Assembly: GCA_934500875.1 (NCBI GenBank)
Contig: CAKSTL010000001.1
Coordinates: forward strand, 62,001 to 126,000
DNA from: an uncultured Clostridia bacterium
Lineage (GTDB): Bacteria; Bacillota; Clostridia; UMGS1810
Length of the DNA stretch: 64,000 nt
Direction: 5' to 3'
The position numbers and the translations under genes are program-made. Position 1 is the stretch's first letter. The number at the start of each line of letters is the position of its first letter. Positions 49,818-58,432 of the stretch are shown here, piece after piece. Below the pieces are notes generated by a model, which saw only the letters and a list, made by a program, of their open reading frames with translations, was not told where the DNA came from and searched no databases.

Positions 49818-49846
49818 ATTATATACTATTTTACCTCATTTGTCAA
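49818..49846 (-). promoter_or_regulatory. tRNA-Pro promoter
   Basis: On the minus strand perfect TTGACA and TATAAT boxes are 17 bp apart, 12 bases before the tRNA 5' end. Confidence 0.93.
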
Positions 49847-49921
49847 GGGGTTTGGAACGATTTTTTAAAATTTTCTTACATTAAACGGTTTTTACGGTTT
49901 AAAACACCTGCAAATTTACAA

Positions 49922-50545
49922 TCAGCGTATTTTTTTACCCTCGCCGCAGCATATTACTATACCGTTGCTCCTCATTTGCTCAATACATTCCGCAGCACTC
50001 TCACCGTCCGATACATCCAGCGTTTCACGGCTTGAGCAATTCTCGCACACAAAATCTATATGGTCAACAAAAAGATTTTTGCAAATTTTTTTACTGCCGC
50101 AGGTGCACCCTACCCTCTTCTTTTTAAAGCACAGGTCAATCTCTTTAAGCACATCCGACAAAAAGGGGTTTTCAAAAAGATATCCTCCCGAAAAAACAGA
50201 CCTCGACTTTGAAATCTGAGCGCACAATGCGTCCATCTCGCCATTCTCGCCAACATACAAAATATCAAAATCAATATTCGGACACCCAAACACTATCTGC
50301 GGTGCGCCCCAAAACACCTTTGCGCTAATTTCAAACATATGCTCCTCGCCGCACGCAGCGCACCCGGCATTTATTACATAATTTTTATTCTTCGACGGCG
50401 CAATTTTTATAAAAGAATTGCCGCAGCCGCATTTTAAATACACCGCCCGTTTATCGGAAAAATTAAAAATATTTATATCGAATTTTTTCACCTTTCCGCA
50501 CGCAGGACATATATAAACAACACATCTTTCAAGCTTGGTAATCAT
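49922..50545 (-). CDS. hypothetical multi-zinc-ribbon protein (CpXC-like)
   Basis: I recognise no enzyme here. The 207-residue protein has five cysteine knuckles: CPACG (about 13) with CGCG (about 39), CAACGEEH (about 62), CTCGSKK (about 145) and CENCSS (about 166). The spacing fits two or three zinc ribbons, as in CpXC-domain proteins of anaerobes. A late Cys pair (VICCGEG) stands near the C-terminus. It is the last gene of the ymdB-to-ogg transcript, 11 bp after the glycosylase stop, so it may handle nucleic acid, but that is only context. Confidence 0.75.
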   Translation of the reverse strand: MITKLERCVVYICPACGKVKKFDINIFNFSDKRAVYLKCGCGNSFIKIAPSKNKNYVINAGCAACGEEHMFEISAKVFWGAPQIVFGCPNIDFDILYVGENGEMDALCAQISKSRSVFSGGYLFENPFLSDVLKEIDLCFKKKRVGCTCGSKKICKNLFVDHIDFVCENCSSRETLDVSDGESAAECIEQMRSNGIVICCGEGKKIR

Positions 50546-50556
50546 TTTTATCTCCG

Positions 50557-51426
50557 TTAACCTATAAGTTTATTTTCTCTTGCATAATAGAATAAATACT
50601 GCTGAGCAAAGCCTGCAAGAGAAGAAAATTTTTCATTGCTGTATTTTAAAATATCTTTCATTGAAGCGTTTTCGTCAAGATAGAGCGAACGCATAATTCT
50701 GCCAATCCACACATCAATCGGAAAAGAATCGTGCTTTTTCATGGAGAACAAAAGCACACAGTCCGCAACCTTCGGACCGACGCCCTTAATCTTTAAAAGC
50801 TCGCTTCTTGCAGATGCCGTGTCAAGATTTTTAAGGTTATATACGTCAACCTCGCCGCTTTTAACCTTTTTTGCGGCATCAAGAATGTATGCCGCCCTGT
50901 ATCCCACCTTCAGCGGTGCCAAATCCGCCTCCGTAAGCGTACAAAGCACATCACATGAAGGAAACGCATAGTATTTTCTGCCGTCAAAAACAATCTCCCC
51001 GCCGAACATTTCAGACATTTTGGCTATAATTTTTTTAATTCTCGGAATTGAATTCTGGGTTGAAATGATAAACGAAATCAGACATTCAAACGGGTCCTGA
51101 TTAAGAATTCTTATCCCTCCGCCGAATTCAATTGCCTTTTTAAGATTAAAATCACCCGAAAGCACCTTTTTGATTCTGCTGTAATCGGTGTTGAAATCAA
51201 AATAATCCATCCAAATTTTTTCAAAATCAGCCTTTGTCGTATTTAAAATTTCAAATTCAGTGTCGGATATGCTTTTTACGGCGACCGTTTTTCCGTATGC
51301 CGTGCCGATAAATATGCCGTCCGTTTCGTCCCAGCGGAAGCACTGTCCGCACATAAACGTGTGAACGGGATTAAAATCGCAAACCCCGCCTATAACAACT
51401 TTTCCTTTTTCTTCAGTTATTTTCAC
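50557..51426 (-). CDS. ogg: 8-oxoguanine DNA glycosylase (OGG1-type, HhH-GPD)
   Basis: The 289-residue protein has the N-terminal OGG domain (FMCGQCFRWDETDG) and an HhH-GPD core: hairpin LLKIKGVGPKVADC with the catalytic Lys, and FPIDVWIGRIM with the catalytic Asp. OGG1-type enzymes excise 8-oxoguanine and nick the DNA; AlkA-like 3-methyladenine glycosylases share the fold, but the Lys in GPK favours OGG. Such enzymes occur in Clostridia instead of MutM. It overlaps rnmV by 4 bp. Confidence 0.88.
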   Translation of the reverse strand: MKITEEKGKVVIGGVCDFNPVHTFMCGQCFRWDETDGIFIGTAYGKTVAVKSISDTEFEILNTTKADFEKIWMDYFDFNTDYSRIKKVLSGDFNLKKAIEFGGGIRILNQDPFECLISFIISTQNSIPRIKKIIAKMSEMFGGEIVFDGRKYYAFPSCDVLCTLTEADLAPLKVGYRAAYILDAAKKVKSGEVDVYNLKNLDTASARSELLKIKGVGPKVADCVLLFSMKKHDSFPIDVWIGRIMRSLYLDENASMKDILKYSNEKFSSLAGFAQQYLFYYARENKLIG

Positions 51427-52016
51427 TTTGCCTCCCCCTCTCTCACAGCCTTGATTTTCGCCTTGTATTCATCATAATCGTAAAGACTGTTGATGACATC
51501 AAGAAGCATATTTGCCGATATTCGGTGCGGCAAATCAAGCTCTTTTGTAAGAAGCCGGCGGTACTTAAAGCTGTTTTCGCCGCCGCTCAATCCGTCTGCA
51601 AAAAGGTCTGCCTTGGTAATAAGCCGTTTGTTTTTTTCGTCCGGCGAAAAGGTGCATTTTTCAATCGCAGACTTTATAACGTCGTCGCTTATGCCCTCAA
51701 CGCCGAGAAACCCCTCCTTTGACGGCGCGCTTTTCCGTTTTTCCTTACCTTTAACCTCAGGAATATATGCGTGCTTTACAACACCTTTTTTGACGGTATT
51801 TTTAATGTAATTTCTTATCACAAACCCTGCCCTGTCACAGTCGGTAAAAACAATAATTCCCCTTGCGGCAGCAAGTTTTTTTATAAGATTCTGAGTATTT
51901 TTGTTTTTGAAAATATCAAAACCGCCCGTCGGAACAATAACGGTATCAAAAATATTTGCTGTCTTTGCCTTATCGTAAATTCCTTCCACGATAATGGCTT
52001 CTTTTATTTTAATCAT
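51423..52016 (-). CDS. rnmV: ribonuclease M5 (5S rRNA maturase)
   Basis: RNase M5 (197 residues) trims precursor 5S rRNA. The Toprim acid residues are visible as AIIVEGIYDK and GIIVFTDCDRAG, followed by the DUF4093-type C-terminal part (KRKSAPSKEGFLGVEGISDDVI, LGLSGGENS-like region). It does not sit by ksgA here, as it does in Bacillus, but between a solute-binding lipoprotein gene and the glycosylase gene. Confidence 0.9.
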   Translation of the reverse strand: MIKIKEAIIVEGIYDKAKTANIFDTVIVPTGGFDIFKNKNTQNLIKKLAAARGIIVFTDCDRAGFVIRNYIKNTVKKGVVKHAYIPEVKGKEKRKSAPSKEGFLGVEGISDDVIKSAIEKCTFSPDEKNKRLITKADLFADGLSGGENSFKYRRLLTKELDLPHRISANMLLDVINSLYDYDEYKAKIKAVREGEAK

Positions 52017-52025
52017 AAAAATTCC

Positions 52026-53591
52026 TCAATACTTTATAAAACCTTCCAAAATTCCCCTGTAGCGTCCGTTTTGCCACGCCGACATATTTTTTAAGCTATA
52101 TTGGCAAATCAGTGCCGACGACGAGTAACACAGCGCAATGCACGGCAAAAGCGACATATATCCGCTGTCAAATTCACGCATTTTTTCGTTTGTGTTTTTG
52201 TCAGTCGCCTCGCCGAGGGTTTTTGCAAGACTTTCATATATTTCATACGGAACGCCGTATTTTCCGTTAAAATCAATTTTTGCCGAAAGATTATCCCCTG
52301 CCCTTATTCTTTCTTTTGAAACAAGGATATCATAGTCTTTTTTGTCAAGAGCGGCAAGATAATCGTCGCCCGAAAGACGTTTTAAATTAAAACGAATTTT
52401 CGCCTTTTTTGCACCCTCCGAAACAAAATCGGCAATTTCCGAAAGCTTTGCGTCATCACCGTTTACAAGAACGTCGAACGACAGCGAAAACGAGGTATCG
52501 TCTATGACCTTTTCATAAACTCCGTCCCTGTTTTTGTCGGCGATATCCGCCTCCTTAGCATACAAAGCGGCATTGTCAAGGTCAAATTCGTTTGAATACG
52601 CCGCGCCGTAATTATACGCAGGATTTAAAATGCTGTTTGCCGCATAAGCGTGCGTCTGAAAAACCTTTTGCACCATATCCTGCTTATCCAGCGCAGAATT
52701 TATAATTTTTCTTACGTTTACATCGCCAATAAGTGCGTTTTCATAATTTACGGCAAGAAAATAAAACCATTCTCCGCCGTATTCAAAAATTGTGTGGTCG
52801 TTTGTAAATGACACATCACCCCACACAAATTCATCAGAAGTAAGTGCGCTTATTTCGCTTCCGTTAAATGCGCTCACTGCGACGGACGGCTCTTTTAAAA
52901 AGCTTACCGTAACCGACGAAAAATAAGGCAGATCGCTGTTGTAATAGTTTTCGTTCTTTACAAGACGCATTTCTTTTTGGCGCACAGACTGCGTATCAAC
53001 CAAAAACGCACCGCAGCCGTTTTTCTGATAACTTCCGCCGTTAAATGCATTTATATCCGTATTTTTGCAGATAATCGGAAAATCCAGGCATGAAACAAAG
53101 TTGAACTGCGGTGTTTTAAGGTTAAAAATCACATCCGCACCGTCTTTTGAATAGCTTTTAACATTGTCAAGAACATACAAAAATTCGGGTGCATATTCCG
53201 CAATGTATTTCAAAGTGAAAATCACATCATCAGCCGAAAATTTTTCGCCGCTCTGAAAAACAACGTCGTCACGAAGCCTTATGCGGGCGGTAAGATTATT
53301 GTTTTCAAAAGAAGCAGCCGCAGCAAGGCAGGCAGACGCCGCACCGTTTTCATTTACGGCAAAAAGCGGCTCATACAAAAGCATTAAAATATCGTAGTTT
53401 TCTCTTATCCCCGTAAGAAAGGGATTAAATGTGTCGGGATAGTATGAAAAAAGATTTACATTCTGCCCGTAAACAATCTTTTCGCCGTCGGGCACAGGAA
53501 GATTTGTAACCTCTTTTTTGCACGAGGGCACAAGAAAAGATATGACAAAAATCAAAAGAAGGCACATAAATTTTTTAAAAATTCTACACAT
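52026..53591 (-). CDS. orphan family 5 solute-binding lipoprotein
   Basis: The 521-residue precursor has a lipoprotein signal peptide (basic start, hydrophobic core, VPSC with the modified Cys at residue 24) and an SBP_bac_5 (oligopeptide/nickel-type) fold: YYPDTFNPFLTG, LLYEPLFAVNENG, RLRDDVVFQSGEKFSADDV, YQKNGCGAFLVD and VNVRKIINSALDKQDMVQKVF. In ABC importers this protein delivers peptides to a permease, but no permease or ATPase gene is near. It may serve a transporter elsewhere or act as a sensor. It is inside an operon of nucleic-acid genes. Confidence 0.88.
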   Translation of the reverse strand: MCRIFKKFMCLLLIFVISFLVPSCKKEVTNLPVPDGEKIVYGQNVNLFSYYPDTFNPFLTGIRENYDILMLLYEPLFAVNENGAASACLAAAASFENNNLTARIRLRDDVVFQSGEKFSADDVIFTLKYIAEYAPEFLYVLDNVKSYSKDGADVIFNLKTPQFNFVSCLDFPIICKNTDINAFNGGSYQKNGCGAFLVDTQSVRQKEMRLVKNENYYNSDLPYFSSVTVSFLKEPSVAVSAFNGSEISALTSDEFVWGDVSFTNDHTIFEYGGEWFYFLAVNYENALIGDVNVRKIINSALDKQDMVQKVFQTHAYAANSILNPAYNYGAAYSNEFDLDNAALYAKEADIADKNRDGVYEKVIDDTSFSLSFDVLVNGDDAKLSEIADFVSEGAKKAKIRFNLKRLSGDDYLAALDKKDYDILVSKERIRAGDNLSAKIDFNGKYGVPYEIYESLAKTLGEATDKNTNEKMREFDSGYMSLLPCIALCYSSSALICQYSLKNMSAWQNGRYRGILEGFIKY

Positions 53592-53606
53592 TTATCTTAC
53601 AAATCC

Positions 53607-54374
53607 TTATTCTCTTATTCTTACAATTTCGGTGCATTTATTGGTTTTATCGTCAATTTTAAAAACCGCACCGCAAAGACGGCATTTTCCTTCGGCAAGC
53701 GAAAATCTTTCGGGCATTTGCGTCATAAACCGCCTTATGATTATATCCTTTCTCACGCCGAGTATAGAGTCCTCAACGCCCGTCATACCGATATCGGTTA
53801 TAAATGCCGTACCGCCGGGAAGTATTCTTTCATCAGCCGTCTGAACGTGCGTGTGCGTGCCGTAAACAATCGTTGCGAATGTGTCGAGATAATTTGCCAG
53901 AGCGCCTTTTTCGCTGGTCGCCTCCGAATGAAAATCCACAATAATTATATCGCACTCGTCCTTTATTTTTTTGATTTTACGCATACACGCTTTAAACGGA
54001 CAGTCGATATTCATAAGATTAAGCCGCCCCATTGCGTTTATAACGGCAATCTTTTTCCCGTTTTTTTCTTTTACAATGCACCCTTCGCCCACTGTATGCT
54101 CGGGGTAATTTATGGGTCTTATCACGCTTTTGTTAAGAAGCAGGTTTACAACGTCCTTTTTTGAAAAAGTGTGATTTCCGAGTGTTATTACGTCAATACC
54201 GCACGAAAAAAGCCTTTGCGCCGCATCATTTGTTATTCCGTTTCCCACAGCCGCATTTTCGCCGTTTGCGATTACAAAATCAACATTATGCCGTGATACG
54301 ATTTCTTTAATTTTTGCGGCAGTATATTCAACGCCGGAGTTTCCGACTATGTCGCCGATTGCAAGAATGTTCAT
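53607..54374 (-). CDS. ymdB: YmdB family metallophosphoesterase (TIGR00282)
   Basis: The 255-residue protein shows the binuclear metal site: GDIVGNSG, NGENAAVGNGIT, GNHTFSKKD, VDFHSEATSEK, and YGTHTHVQT with ITDIGMTG. Bacillus YmdB hydrolyses 2',3'-cyclic nucleotides and affects biofilm and motility choice; family function elsewhere is less certain. The ATG is supported by AAAGGACG upstream. It precedes the lipoprotein gene by 15 bp. Confidence 0.92.
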   Translation of the reverse strand: MNILAIGDIVGNSGVEYTAAKIKEIVSRHNVDFVIANGENAAVGNGITNDAAQRLFSCGIDVITLGNHTFSKKDVVNLLLNKSVIRPINYPEHTVGEGCIVKEKNGKKIAVINAMGRLNLMNIDCPFKACMRKIKKIKDECDIIIVDFHSEATSEKGALANYLDTFATIVYGTHTHVQTADERILPGGTAFITDIGMTGVEDSILGVRKDIIIRRFMTQMPERFSLAEGKCRLCGAVFKIDDKTNKCTEIVRIRE

Positions 54375-54398
54375 TTCCGAGCGTCCTTTCAGATTAAA

Positions 54399-54983
54399 TT
54401 ATTTTGTATACGTCTTTTTATGCACGCAGTCACACTGCTCCGTGCCGTACAAAACCCTTCCGCAAAAAGCGCATTTTGTTCGCTTTGCACCCGAAGCCGC
54501 ATACCCTGCGTCCCTTTTTTTCATATTTTCATTAAATTCTCTCATTATGCGTTCGTTTTCGGCCTTTCTTATTTCCTCGCTGTCGTCATAAGCATACACC
54601 CTCACCACGCTGAGTATGCAGAGTATAACCGACTCTGCCGCACACACCGCCAGCCCGAAGCCGTTTCCGAAGCCGAAGGAAAGTGCGCATACAAACACCG
54701 CACCCAGCACAAAAAAGAGTATAAAGCTCATGTATAACGTAAATGCGGGAGGTCTTTTTGCAAGAGAAAAGATAAGCGTAAACAGCGGAACGGCAGCCAT
54801 AGCAAGCGAATACACAAACGTCTGCGGCACTTCTCCGCCCATAAGCGGTATAAAAAGAAAATTCATTCCGAGAACCGTTTTTCCGAAAACGGTAAGCTGA
54901 ATAGGCAAAAACAGGCATACAAAATATGCCTCGCACATAAAAACAGAAAAATACCTTAAAAACTTTTTATTCACCTTAAACAC
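54399..54983 (-). CDS. hypothetical membrane protein with C-terminal zinc knuckles
   Basis: I do not recognise this 194-residue protein. About four hydrophobic segments (15-35, 38-52, 56-75, 82-127) are followed by a basic coiled region (EEIRKAENERIMREFNENM) and a C-terminal knuckle TKCAFCGRVLYGTEQCDC. Hydrophobic helices with a cytoplasmic zinc knuckle recall the neighbouring 487-residue protein, which carries its zinc ribbon at the other end. It stands just after that gene and before ymdB. Confidence 0.7.
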   Translation of the reverse strand: MFKVNKKFLRYFSVFMCEAYFVCLFLPIQLTVFGKTVLGMNFLFIPLMGGEVPQTFVYSLAMAAVPLFTLIFSLAKRPPAFTLYMSFILFFVLGAVFVCALSFGFGNGFGLAVCAAESVILCILSVVRVYAYDDSEEIRKAENERIMREFNENMKKRDAGYAASGAKRTKCAFCGRVLYGTEQCDCVHKKTYTK

Positions 54984-55011
54984 TCACCTTCAAAACGGCA
55001 AAAACCGCCTT

Positions 55012-56475
55012 CTATTTTTCTTTTGCAGACTTTCCGAGCAAAAACGAAAGAGCCGAGTACATAAAAATCGGATAAATAACGCACAGCGCTATAAACTTTG
55101 CATAACCGCTTCCTATAACGTTCATAAGCGAAATAACACTGCTGTAGTATCCTATTGTGTTGATAACCCTGTTATAAGCAAGCATAGACACAACAATGGT
55201 TGCAATTGCCGACAAAAGATATATATTTGCGCCGGAAATTTTTCTTTTCATCATAAGGATAATGCCAAGAAGAGCAACAATGCATATTGCGCCTGTTGAA
55301 ATAAGGTACGGGCGCATTGCGGCGCTCATATCCGCCGGCATAAAAATCCACAGCATTACCGCAAGCGAGGCTGCAAAAATATCGGCAACAAGCGCAAGAT
55401 ACGAAAACGTGTCAAACCACACCTGCATTTTTTCAAGCCTTGTGCCGCCCGACGAAATATGCCCGGCAAGCGAAACGACAAGCATTACTGCAAGATACAA
55501 AAGCGTAAACAGCTCTTTTGCCGTTTTGGGCGGTACGGGCCGTGCAAAAATTATATACACGGCAAAAAACACTACCGAAAACATAATTCCGTAAATAAAT
55601 TTCCGTATTCCCTTTTTTTCAAAAAACGCAAAGCACATTCCTGCAAACGTCGTTACAAGAAGAACTGCGTCTATTATTGAAAACGACAGAGTATCGGACG
55701 TTTCGGAAGGGTTGAGCGCCGGGAAAAACAGGCACACAAGCCCTGCAAGGAACATTATTCCCAAAACCCATTTCAAGAATTTTGTCAACTTTGTATCTTC
55801 CTTTCGCACATCAGGCTCGCTCTGCGCCATTTGCATATACCTTTCGTATGACGGCGCAGCAACAGCTTCCTCATTGCTTTCATAAGAATTATCGGCCGCA
55901 ATGCTTGTTTCTTCGTTGTTTTCGCTTTCTCCGTTTTCCTCGTATGCCGCCGAAGACTCAGGTTCGGATATGTTTTCATCCGCATCCGTATTGCTTATTT
56001 CTTCACTTTTGCAAGGTTCGTTTCCGTAAAGATTGTTCGCTTTTTTGCCCGACGCATTTTTTTCGGCAACCATCTGCTTGATTTTTTCGATGTCGCTGCT
56101 GCTTATAACCTTTGTTTCGCCGTCCGAAAACCCATTGTCATCCGAAAATTCGGAGTTGTAAATATTAATTTTTATATCGTCTGTACCGTCAGCATTTTTT
56201 TCGTGGTCGGACGCAAAAATACTGTCGTTTTTTTCTTCTCTTATATATTTGCTCTGCTCATAAAGCGCCTCTATTCCGCTTTTTATCTCACGGCGGTTAT
56301 CTTCTCTCTGCGTTTCTGCTTCGGAAGCTTTTTTGCCTGCGGATACAGATTTATTCTGCTGTTTATTTAAATCGGCGTCTTTATTTTCTTCTGAAAAAAT
56401 AAGAGGAGTGCCGCAATAATCGCAGCAAACGTCGTTATTTACCTCTCTTTTGCAAAAACTGCAAATTCTTGCCAT
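55012..56475 (-). CDS. zinc-ribbon membrane protein of unknown function
   Basis: The 487-residue protein starts with a Cys4 zinc ribbon (CSFCKREV...CDYCGTPL, residues 5-24). A long acidic, serine/asparagine/glutamate-rich disordered stretch follows (about 25-235), and then seven or so membrane helices (about 240-480). N-terminal zinc_ribbon_2-type modules before membrane helices are common in Clostridia but uncharacterised. It has its own promoter and heads the transcript that includes ymdB and rnmV. Function unknown. Confidence 0.72.
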   Translation of the reverse strand: MARICSFCKREVNNDVCCDYCGTPLIFSEENKDADLNKQQNKSVSAGKKASEAETQREDNRREIKSGIEALYEQSKYIREEKNDSIFASDHEKNADGTDDIKINIYNSEFSDDNGFSDGETKVISSSDIEKIKQMVAEKNASGKKANNLYGNEPCKSEEISNTDADENISEPESSAAYEENGESENNEETSIAADNSYESNEEAVAAPSYERYMQMAQSEPDVRKEDTKLTKFLKWVLGIMFLAGLVCLFFPALNPSETSDTLSFSIIDAVLLVTTFAGMCFAFFEKKGIRKFIYGIMFSVVFFAVYIIFARPVPPKTAKELFTLLYLAVMLVVSLAGHISSGGTRLEKMQVWFDTFSYLALVADIFAASLAVMLWIFMPADMSAAMRPYLISTGAICIVALLGIILMMKRKISGANIYLLSAIATIVVSMLAYNRVINTIGYYSSVISLMNVIGSGYAKFIALCVIYPIFMYSALSFLLGKSAKEK

Positions 56476-56520
56476 TATAATTTACCCTCTTTTCAGCCTT
56501 GTTCTACAATAATCCAACTT

Positions 56521-56549
56521 ATTCTACCACATAAAACAATAGGTGTCAA
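56521..56549 (-). promoter_or_regulatory. promoter of the zinc-ribbon protein-ymdB operon
   Basis: On the minus strand TTGACA and TAGAAT are separated by 17 bp, about 45 bp before the ATG. Confidence 0.8.
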
Positions 56550-56622
56550 CACAAGAGGCAAAACATTTCGCACAAGGGGCGCTTATCTGTCCTCTCAAAA
56601 CGGTTGAATGCATTTTTCCAAA

Positions 56623-57270
56623 TTAAAAAATATCCAAAAATTTCCCTGATTCATCAATGGAATGAACATAAAAATCGCAAACCGAGCGCATTTCGTTTTC
56701 ATACTGCTTTGAGGTTTCGTCATAAACGCCGATAACCTTAAATCCTGCCTTTTTTGCGGTTGTAGCCGCAACAAGATTATCGTCGAAAACAACGCAGTTT
56801 TCGCACTTGTATCCAAGCTTTTTTGCCGCACTTTTATAAATTTCGGGATTTGTTTTCGTCATTTTAAAATCATCGCACGACCATACATTGTCAAAAAAGC
56901 CGTAAAGTTCAAGCCTTTTCAAACATATATCTACAATCGGGTGCGGACTTGCGGTAAGCACATTAAGGCTGCAACCCTTTTGCCTGAGCGCACCAACCGT
57001 TTTTAAAACGCCGCTTTTTGCGGGAATATTATAGGTATATTCCTTAATTGCTATATCCTCTATATATTTAAGTATTTCATCATTTTTCATATTAAGACCT
57101 ATTGAAATAAGATAATCTGCGGTTTTTCCGTTTCCGAGCGGAGTTATAATTTCAATAAGATTATTCGGATACTCTACGTTATGCTCGTTAAGAAGCCTGA
57201 TAACGGCATTTGACCACATTGTCATGGAATCAACCAGAACGCCGTCAAAATCGAACAAGAATGTATACAT
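56623..57270 (-). CDS. HAD family hydrolase (phosphoglycolate phosphatase-like)
   Basis: The 215-residue protein (ATG at 57270, GGGAGG upstream) has all four HAD motifs: FDFDGVLVDSM, the Thr/Ser in VLTASPHP, the Lys in MTKTNPEIY, and VVFDDNLVA. The alpha-helical cap after motif I places it with the beta-phosphoglucomutase/phosphoglycolate phosphatase group. Substrate unknown. It follows mnmA by about 75 bp in the same direction and may be the last gene of the rnf transcript. Confidence 0.86.
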   Translation of the reverse strand: MYTFLFDFDGVLVDSMTMWSNAVIRLLNEHNVEYPNNLIEIITPLGNGKTADYLISIGLNMKNDEILKYIEDIAIKEYTYNIPAKSGVLKTVGALRQKGCSLNVLTASPHPIVDICLKRLELYGFFDNVWSCDDFKMTKTNPEIYKSAAKKLGYKCENCVVFDDNLVAATTAKKAGFKVIGVYDETSKQYENEMRSVCDFYVHSIDESGKFLDIF

Positions 57271-57344
57271 AACATTTCCTCCCATACCCCGTATAATTTG
57301 CTGTTTAAATATTTCCTGCCTTTTAGTTTGCAGCCTTTAAAAGG

Positions 57345-58421
57345 CTAAATTATGGTTGCGCCGCCGACAACAATATCGCCGTCGTAAAAAACAATTGCCT
57401 GTCCGGGCGCAGCGGCGCTTCTTATGCTTTCAAATTCTGCCGTAACGGTGTTTTCGTCCACCTGCATAACTCGTGCTCTCTCAGGCTTTGCGCTGTATCG
57501 TGTTTTGCACATAAGATACGTCGGTTCATAGAGATTTTCGTCCGAAATGAAATTCGGATTTTTTGCGGTGATAAATTTTTTATACTGTTTACCCATTTCA
57601 CCGAGCGTAACCGTGTTGTGCTTCGGGTCGATTTTTGTAACGAACATAGGCTTTCCGAAAGTCTGCCCAAGACCTTTTCGCTGACCTATGGTATAATGTA
57701 TTATACCCTTGTGAGTGCCTATTTTTTTGCCGTTTTCATCTATAAAATCGCCCTCGGGAAGCTTTTTTCCCGTTCTTTCTTCAATAAACTTTGCGTAATC
57801 GTTGTCGGGAACAAAGCAAATTTCCTGCGAATCGGGTTTATCTGCCACCGCAAGACCGATTTCCCTTGCAATTTCCCTTATTTTTTCCTTCGGATAATCT
57901 CCGAGCGGAAAAAGTATTTTTGAAAGCTGCTCCTGATTAAGATTATACAACGCATACGACTGGTCTTTTCTGTCAAACGTACTTCTTTTTAAAAGGTAAC
58001 GTCCCCTGTCGCTGTCATATTCAACTCTGGCATAATGACCCGTTGCAACATAATCCATTCCCATACTCATTGCCTTGTCGAGCATTGCCTCAAATTTAAC
58101 GTATCTGTTGCAGGCAATGCACGGATTCGGCGTTCTTCCGTGAAGGTATTCGTCTGTAAAATAATCTATAACCTTTTTTTCAAAAATATCTTTAAAATTG
58201 AGAACATAATACGAAATTCCGAGTCTGTTTGCAACACGTCTTGCGTCCTCAACCGCCGAAAGCGAACAGCAGCCGCCGTTTTTTATAACCTCACATTCGT
58301 CCTTGTCGGGCCAAATCTGCATTGTCACACCGTATACGTCATATCCCTGTTCTTTCAGCAAATAAGCGGCAACCGACGAATCAACACCGCCGCTCATACC
58401 CAGCATTACCTTTTTTTTCAC
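57345..58421 (-). CDS. mnmA: tRNA-specific 2-thiouridylase
   Basis: MnmA (358 residues) adds the 2-thio group to U34 of Lys, Glu and Gln tRNAs. The PP-loop MLGMSGGVDSSVAAYLL, the catalytic Cys pair in RTPNPCIACNRYVKF and DSQEICFVPDNDY, and IGQRKGLGQTFGKP are all in place. It lies 11 bp after rnfB, in the Rnf transcript, which is not a usual neighbour. The cysteine desulfurase that would supply sulfur is not in the window. Confidence 0.97.
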   Translation of the reverse strand: MKKKVMLGMSGGVDSSVAAYLLKEQGYDVYGVTMQIWPDKDECEVIKNGGCCSLSAVEDARRVANRLGISYYVLNFKDIFEKKVIDYFTDEYLHGRTPNPCIACNRYVKFEAMLDKAMSMGMDYVATGHYARVEYDSDRGRYLLKRSTFDRKDQSYALYNLNQEQLSKILFPLGDYPKEKIREIAREIGLAVADKPDSQEICFVPDNDYAKFIEERTGKKLPEGDFIDENGKKIGTHKGIIHYTIGQRKGLGQTFGKPMFVTKIDPKHNTVTLGEMGKQYKKFITAKNPNFISDENLYEPTYLMCKTRYSAKPERARVMQVDENTVTAEFESIRSAAAPGQAIVFYDGDIVVGGATII

Positions 58422-58432
58422 ATTAACACCTC

